Shown in pieces: positions 1-3,692 of a stretch of DNA of 5,894 nucleotides. Location of the stretch: NCBI GenBank assembly GCA_937924345.1, contig CALDTD010000294.1:1-5894 (forward strand). The letters are read 5' to 3'. The notes under the pieces were generated by a model. It ran no database searches. It was not told the origin of the DNA and saw only the letters and a list, made by a program, of their open reading frames with translations. A program made the position numbers and the translations under genes. Every line of letters begins with the position of its first letter. Position 1 is the first letter of the stretch. This stretch comes from an uncultured Flavobacteriales bacterium (GTDB taxonomy: Bacteria; Bacteroidota; Bacteroidia; Flavobacteriales_D; Parvicellaceae).

Positions 1-366
1 AAATCATTAGGCAAAGAAATTTTCACCAAAGAAATAAAGCCTTACCTAGCGAATTTGACCTCAAAAAAAGAAGATCAATTACATACACTTGGAGTACATA
101 TTGGTTTTAAAATTAAAGAAATTACAACTCCAAATTCATCATTACTAATTACAGGCGGAGGTGCATTGAACCATTTTTGGGTGGAACAAATTAAAATACA
201 ATCAAGAACAAACATTACTATCCCTGCAAAAGAAATAATTGATTTTAAAGAAGCTTTAATTTTTGCTTTTTTAGGTGTACTTCGTATAGAAGGTAAACCT
301 AACAGTTTAAAATCTGTCACAAAGGCTTCTAAAAATAATATTGGTGGTTCCGTTTATATTTATTGA
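1..366 (+). CDS. anmK: anhydro-N-acetylmuramic acid kinase, C-terminal part (5' end outside window)
   Basis: Cytoplasmic kinase of cell-wall recycling. The family cleaves and phosphorylates 1,6-anhydro-N-acetylmuramic acid with ATP to give MurNAc 6-phosphate, which feeds back into amino-sugar metabolism. The frame is open from the first base; 121 residues are visible, against roughly 350-400 for the family, so about one third of the gene is here. Family landmarks seen: KSLGKE at visible residues 1-6 (the end of the usual PKSxGKE block), the glycine-rich LITGGGALN at 49-57 (ASKHA-fold nucleotide-binding region), DFKEALIFAFLGVLR at 81-95, and the closing NSLKSVT...GGSVY block at 101-119. The gene ends in TGA. 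An in-frame TTG at 55 is internal and not a start, because conserved family sequence lies upstream of it. It converges on the minus-strand block. The identification is firm from the motifs; only the N-terminal substrate-binding part is unseen. Confidence 0.93.
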   Translation, partial: KSLGKEIFTKEIKPYLANLTSKKEDQLHTLGVHIGFKIKEITTPNSSLLITGGGALNHFWVEQIKIQSRTNITIPAKEIIDFKEALIFAFLGVLRIEGKPNSLKSVTKASKNNIGGSVYIY

Positions 367-516
367 CTTTTAAAAAAAACTTTTTTTTTAGCTAAAAAAG
401 TAGTTTAATTTAGATTAAATTATCGATTAAAATTATTGGTAACATAAGTTTTGGTTATTCTCGCTGCACCTATACTTATACTTAATTAATATGAACTGAT
501 CAATAATAAATAAGCA
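367..516. other. AT-rich convergent intergenic region
   Basis: This 150 bp gap separates the 3' ends of anmK (+) and nth (-). It is extremely AT-rich, has homopolymer A and T runs at 372-389, and shows no credible reading frame, RNA gene or complete promoter. A short tandem of TATACTT-like sequence occurs around 471-482. Its only plausible role is transcription termination from both sides. Confidence 0.7.
377..406 (-). terminator. possible A/T-only terminator hairpin at the convergent gene ends
   Basis: Bases 379-386 (ACTTTTTT) can pair with 394-401 (AAAAAAGT). The stem can be lengthened by AAACT (377-381) against AGTTT (402-406) in an alternative register. Read on the minus strand, the hairpin is followed by a run of eight T (372-379), the arrangement of an intrinsic terminator for the nth end of the minus-strand block. 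It lies more than 100 bp past the nth stop, and the stem is nearly all A/T, so it would be weak. It is equally close to the anmK end, so it might act in both directions. Confidence 0.3.
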
Positions 517-1161
517 TTATTTTAATTTCTCAATTTCGGATTTTCTTCCAATTTTCATTGTAATATAATCTTTATTTTTTCTTGCTCCCCTTGCAGGAGA
601 ATATTCTCGTCCATAAAATATGATTTGTAGATGCAGCTTGTTCCAAATTTCTCTTGGAAAAAGTCGCTTAGCATCTTTTTCTGTTTGATTTACATTTTTC
701 CCATTCGTTAAATTCCAACGATACATTAAACGATGAATATGTGTGTCTACGGGGAAAGCAGGAACTCCAAAAGCTTGTGAAATTACAACTGATGCAGTTT
801 TATGCCCAACTCCCGGTAACTCTTCCATTAGTTCTAAACTGGGAGGAACAGCTCCATCATATTTATCAATTAAAATATGTGATAAATCATAAATAGCTTT
901 AGATTTTTTTGGAGATAAACCACAAGGGCGAATAATCTGTCGAATTTCCTCAACTGACAGCTTAATCATATCAAATGGATTATCTGCTTTGGCAAACAAC
1001 GTTGGTGTAATCTTATTTACACGCTCATCGGTACATTGTGCAGAGAGTAAAACAGCAACTAATAACGTAAATTCATTTGTATGATCTAAAGGAACTGGAA
1101 CTTCAGGATATAAACGTTCTAATTCGTCAACAACATATTGTACTTTTTCTTTTTTATTCAT
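517..1161 (-). CDS. nth: endonuclease III-like DNA glycosylase/AP lyase lacking the Fe-S cysteines
   Basis: Base-excision-repair enzyme of the HhH-GPD superfamily. Family members remove oxidised pyrimidines and cut the abasic site by beta-elimination. The 214 residues match the usual length. Visible landmarks: LLSAQCTD at 38-45, the helix-hairpin-helix LPGVGHKTA at 115-123 with the catalytic lysine K121, and the VDTHIHR block at 138-144 with the catalytic aspartate D139. Oddity: E. coli Nth has a C-x6-C-x2-C-x5-C [4Fe-4S] motif near its end; here the matching segment (residues about 184-206, GREYSPARG onward) contains no cysteine. The whole protein has only C43 and C80, so no cluster can form in the usual way. 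The chain otherwise runs to its normal end, so this looks like a natural variant and not a truncation. From memory, Bacteroidota relatives share the GREYSPARG ending. It is the last gene of the minus-strand block, starting 9 bp after the methyltransferase stop; no Shine-Dalgarno is evident. Confidence 0.93.
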   Translation of the reverse strand: MNKKEKVQYVVDELERLYPEVPVPLDHTNEFTLLVAVLLSAQCTDERVNKITPTLFAKADNPFDMIKLSVEEIRQIIRPCGLSPKKSKAIYDLSHILIDKYDGAVPPSLELMEELPGVGHKTASVVISQAFGVPAFPVDTHIHRLMYRWNLTNGKNVNQTEKDAKRLFPREIWNKLHLQIIFYGREYSPARGARKNKDYITMKIGRKSEIEKLK

Positions 1162-1170
1162 TGCTTAGGT

Positions 1171-1875
1171 TTATTTACCTAAAACGAACATTACTGGTCG
1201 CTTTTTTAAGTTAGGAATATTTTTCTTCCAATCGTTAATTGTTTTTGTAACGATAAATTCGTTTTGTAGTGATATATCTGCAGCAATGCACAACTTTAGA
1301 TTTCCGTTACACTGCTTTAAAACCTCTTCTAATAAGTTGTTATTACGAAAAGGAGTTTCCATAAATAGTTGTGTAAAGTTACGATTTGCCAATCGTTCTA
1401 AATCTTTTATTGTCTTAGCTCTTTCAGATTTATCAAAAGGTAGATAACCATTAAAACTAAACTCTTGACCATTCATTCCGCTAGAAATTAAAGCCATTAA
1501 AATTGAAGAAGGCCCTACAAGTGGTTTTACTTTAATCCCTTTAAAATGAGCGATACTGGCTATTTCACTCCCAGGGTCTGCAATCCCAGGACAACCTGCT
1601 TCGCTAATCATTCCAACATCAAAACCCTCAAAAATTGGAGCCAAATAACTCCCTATTTCTGTTTTGTCGGTATGTTTATTCAATTCAAAAAAAGTTAATT
1701 CATCTATGTTAATGGATTTATCAATTTTCTTTAAATATCTTCGCGTTGTTTTTATGTTTTCTACAATAAAATATTTTAACTCTTTTAATAGAGTTTGAAC
1801 CTCACTGGGAATAACACTATCAACTGAAGAATCTCCCAATGTCATTGGGAGCATTAAGATTTTACCTTTTTCCAT
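1171..1875 (-). CDS. SAM-dependent methyltransferase, tetrapyrrole methylase fold, RsmI-related
   Basis: Probable cytoplasmic S-adenosylmethionine-dependent methyltransferase of the group that includes RsmI, which 2'-O-methylates C1402 of 16S rRNA. Seen in its 234 residues: a first strand KILMLPMTLGD at 5-15, FIVEN at 36-40 followed by TTRRYLKK, the SAM-site signature ISEAGCPGIADPGSEIA at 90-106 (RsmI has a similar AGxPGISDPG), VKPLVGPSS at 116-124, FNGYLPFDKSER at 141-152, and METPFR at 172-177. It differs from true RsmI at the N-terminal strand, where the usual TPIGNL is replaced by PMTLGD, so the target may not be C1402; a canonical RsmI may exist elsewhere in the genome. I therefore give no symbol. 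Its ATG is 2 bp from the phosphatase stop, which indicates co-transcription and likely translational coupling. It ends 9 bp before nth. Confidence 0.85.
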   Translation of the reverse strand: MEKGKILMLPMTLGDSSVDSVIPSEVQTLLKELKYFIVENIKTTRRYLKKIDKSINIDELTFFELNKHTDKTEIGSYLAPIFEGFDVGMISEAGCPGIADPGSEIASIAHFKGIKVKPLVGPSSILMALISSGMNGQEFSFNGYLPFDKSERAKTIKDLERLANRNFTQLFMETPFRNNNLLEEVLKQCNGNLKLCIAADISLQNEFIVTKTINDWKKNIPNLKKRPVMFVLGK

Positions 1876-1877
1876 TT

Positions 1878-2330
1878 TTACAAATTCCTAATGATAACTT
1901 CGCATGCCTCATCTAGCAGATGATAAACATTTTCAAAACCAGCATCTCCACCGTAATAAGGATCTGGGACTCTCCTATTTTCATTCGGATAACTTTCGTT
2001 TAAAATCATATTAACTTTTGCCTTTTGTGCTTCATTTTCTGCTCTTGCTATTACATCTGTGTAGTTAGAGGCATCCATAACATAAATTAAATCAAAAATG
2101 GAAAAATCCTCTTGTGTTAGCGGTCGGGAACGTTGATAGGTTAGATCTATTTCATATTTTTTGGCAACTTCTATAGAACGTGAATCTGGCAATTCACCTT
2201 CATGATTTGCAATAGTCCCAGCTGAATCAACTTCAATGTTTCTATTGTTTTCAATTGCTTTTTGTTTTAGTATACCTTCTGCTAGCGGGGAACGACAAAT
2301 GTTGCCCAAACAAACCATTAATATTTTCAT
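1878..2330 (-). CDS. low-molecular-weight protein-tyrosine phosphatase
   Basis: Cytoplasmic phosphatase that removes phosphate from tyrosine residues through a phospho-cysteine intermediate. All catalytic parts are present in 150 residues, the normal family length: the P-loop CLGNICRS at 7-14 (nucleophile C7, phosphate-binding R13), a second cysteine C12 in the loop that is usual for the family and can form a protective disulfide with C7, VDSAGT at 34-39, and the general-acid loop VPDPYYGG at 121-128 (D123). In bacteria these enzymes often counter tyrosine kinases that control capsule or exopolysaccharide export, but no such kinase is in this window, so the substrate is unknown. Some members act on arsenate, but the VPDPYY loop and the absence of ars neighbours argue for the phosphatase. 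It starts 9 bp after the DUF1573 stop and ends 2 bp before the methyltransferase start, inside the minus-strand block. Confidence 0.95.
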   Translation of the reverse strand: MKILMVCLGNICRSPLAEGILKQKAIENNRNIEVDSAGTIANHEGELPDSRSIEVAKKYEIDLTYQRSRPLTQEDFSIFDLIYVMDASNYTDVIARAENEAQKAKVNMILNESYPNENRRVPDPYYGGDAGFENVYHLLDEACEVIIRNL

Positions 2331-2339
2331 ATAGTTGTT

Positions 2340-2708
2340 CTATTTATTATCAATCATGACTTTAAAACGAAGTTTATTAGGACTATTTTCTGCATTAGAA
2401 TACAAAGAAATTATTCTGTCCTGAAAACCTATTTTATGATTCGTATCAAAAGTAACAAAAACATCTACAGATTGATTGGGTAATATTGGAGTTTTTGGAA
2501 AAGTCGCTTTAGTGCAAGAGCATGCTACTTCATATTTATCAAGTAACAAAGGTGCATTTCCAACATTTGTAATTTTATACTTATGTTTTAAAAGTATACC
2601 TTCCTTTGTCTTAGGAAATTTAATTGTTTTTTTATCAATCTCTACTTTTTGAGCGATTAATAAATTGGTTAGCAAAATAATGCAAAATGATAAAACAAAT
2701 TTTTTCAT
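2340..2708 (-). CDS. exported DUF1573 domain protein
   Basis: Small secreted or periplasmic protein of unknown function, 122 residues. Residues 1-19 form a clear Sec signal peptide (MKKF, hydrophobic core, cleavage likely after LLIA and before Q20). The mature part is one beta-rich Ig-like DUF1573 domain: IKFPKTKEG at 29-37, then a YKITNVGNAPLLL strand pair at 44-56, the hallmark VACSCT at 61-66, FPKTPILPNQS at 70-80, VFVTFDTNHKIG at 83-94 and SLYSNAE at 101-107. The family is abundant in Bacteroidota; no enzyme activity is known. The CxC pair C63/C65 could form a strained disulfide or bind a ligand, but this is speculation. It lies 33 bp downstream of the porP/sprF-like gene and ends in TAG 9 bp before the phosphatase. 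Its envelope location suits the upstream surface-protein genes better than the downstream cytoplasmic ones. Confidence 0.85.
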   Translation of the reverse strand: MKKFVLSFCIILLTNLLIAQKVEIDKKTIKFPKTKEGILLKHKYKITNVGNAPLLLDKYEVACSCTKATFPKTPILPNQSVDVFVTFDTNHKIGFQDRIISLYSNAENSPNKLRFKVMIDNK

Positions 2709-2741
2709 GCTAAAACTAGATCAAAATTTATTCCAAATGAA

Positions 2742-3692
2742 TTAAAAAGTTGGACAATCGTATGATTTAAAATTCTTGCTAGAATTAGCTGAGTTTCCTC
2801 TTCTATTTTTGCTTCTTAACGTAATCATAATTTCATGCGATCCATTATTAAATTCTGCCAATTTAGAAAGTCCATAATCGTAAGAGTAACTAATCCCTAG
2901 TTTTGCTGTAGAAAAACCAACCATAGCAACTATTGATTCCCTAAAACGATAGGAACCGCCAAACCAAAATCTTTTGTTATAAATTGCACGTAAATTTAAA
3001 TCAAATTGGAAAGGAGCATTTATCATAGCGCGCATTACAGCTGAAGGTTCTAGTGTTAAAACTGGATTTCTTCCTAACGGAATAATGTAACTTCCGTTTA
3101 AATAAAAAGTACGTTCTAGGTTATTGGTTACAGCAGTAACAATATTAGCTAAATTTACATTTGTTTGTATAATATTAAAACCAGATAACCCCACTTGATA
3201 AAGATCTCCATACCATTTTACTCCAAAACCTAGGTCAGGAATTAAACGATTAGAACTGTAATTTATGACTGTGTTATCATCGCTTTCTTCTGTAATTAAC
3301 TGGTTCTGATCTATCATATATTGATTGATTGATCCCGCTAATGCAAAAGAAAGTCTAGTAAACTTTGAAGTCTCAATTTGAGTTGATAGAGCACCCAACA
3401 GACCAGATCGTCTAGTAGGACCAGCTACGTCGTTAAAAACCATACCTCCTACTCCTAGGTATTTACTTAGTGATGTATGATAAGAAATATGTTGTGAGAC
3501 TGGAGCTTCTCTAATCCCCATCCACTGTCTTCTAACTCCAATTACTAAAGGTGCATAAGTCTTTGTGCCAGCAGCAGCAGGATTTAAAACGAAGCTGTTT
3601 ATCATATACTGACTATTCATCACAATCTGTTGTGAAAACATAGGTGTGCCTGCTAAAAAAGTACAAAATAATATGTAAATACAATATTTCAT
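2742..3692 (-). CDS. PorP/SprF family type IX secretion system membrane protein
   Basis: Predicted outer-membrane beta-barrel protein of 316 residues. The family includes PorP (a T9SS component) and SprF, needed in Flavobacterium johnsoniae to bring the adhesin SprB to the surface. Seen: a signal peptide at about 1-20 (cleavage likely before QQ at 21-22), the family hallmark SFVLNPAAAG at 33-42, RRQWMGIREAPVSQ at 54-67, GVGGMVFNDVAGPTRRSG at 80-97, PDLGFGVKWY at 152-161, repeated amphipathic strands, and the C-terminal YDYGLSKL...GSHEIMI block at 271-290, ending in CPTF. The ATG follows the adhesin stop codon with no base between (TAA then ATG), so translation is probably coupled and the two proteins are very likely partners. 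Many paralogues occur per genome, each usually beside its own cargo gene; I therefore read this as a cargo-specific SprF-like protein and not the core PorP, and leave the symbol blank. Confidence 0.92.
   Translation of the reverse strand: MKYCIYILFCTFLAGTPMFSQQIVMNSQYMINSFVLNPAAAGTKTYAPLVIGVRRQWMGIREAPVSQHISYHTSLSKYLGVGGMVFNDVAGPTRRSGLLGALSTQIETSKFTRLSFALAGSINQYMIDQNQLITEESDDNTVINYSSNRLIPDLGFGVKWYGDLYQVGLSGFNIIQTNVNLANIVTAVTNNLERTFYLNGSYIIPLGRNPVLTLEPSAVMRAMINAPFQFDLNLRAIYNKRFWFGGSYRFRESIVAMVGFSTAKLGISYSYDYGLSKLAEFNNGSHEIMITLRSKNRRGNSANSSKNFKSYDCPTF

Noticed and set aside
75..320. Minus-strand open frame of 81 codons opposite anmK
   Set aside because: It is antisense to conserved AnmK sequence, has no family resemblance and no room for its own signals; a shadow frame.
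367..516. Small RNA, riboswitch or tRNA in the convergent gap
   Set aside because: Apart from the A/T hairpin I find no stable G/C-containing structure, cloverleaf or promoter.
2709..2741. Possible Bacteroidota promoter (TAnnTTTG -7 element) before the DUF1573 gene
   Set aside because: The nearest match, TAAATTTTG, has one base too many in the spacer, and no TTTG element lies at the proper distance upstream.
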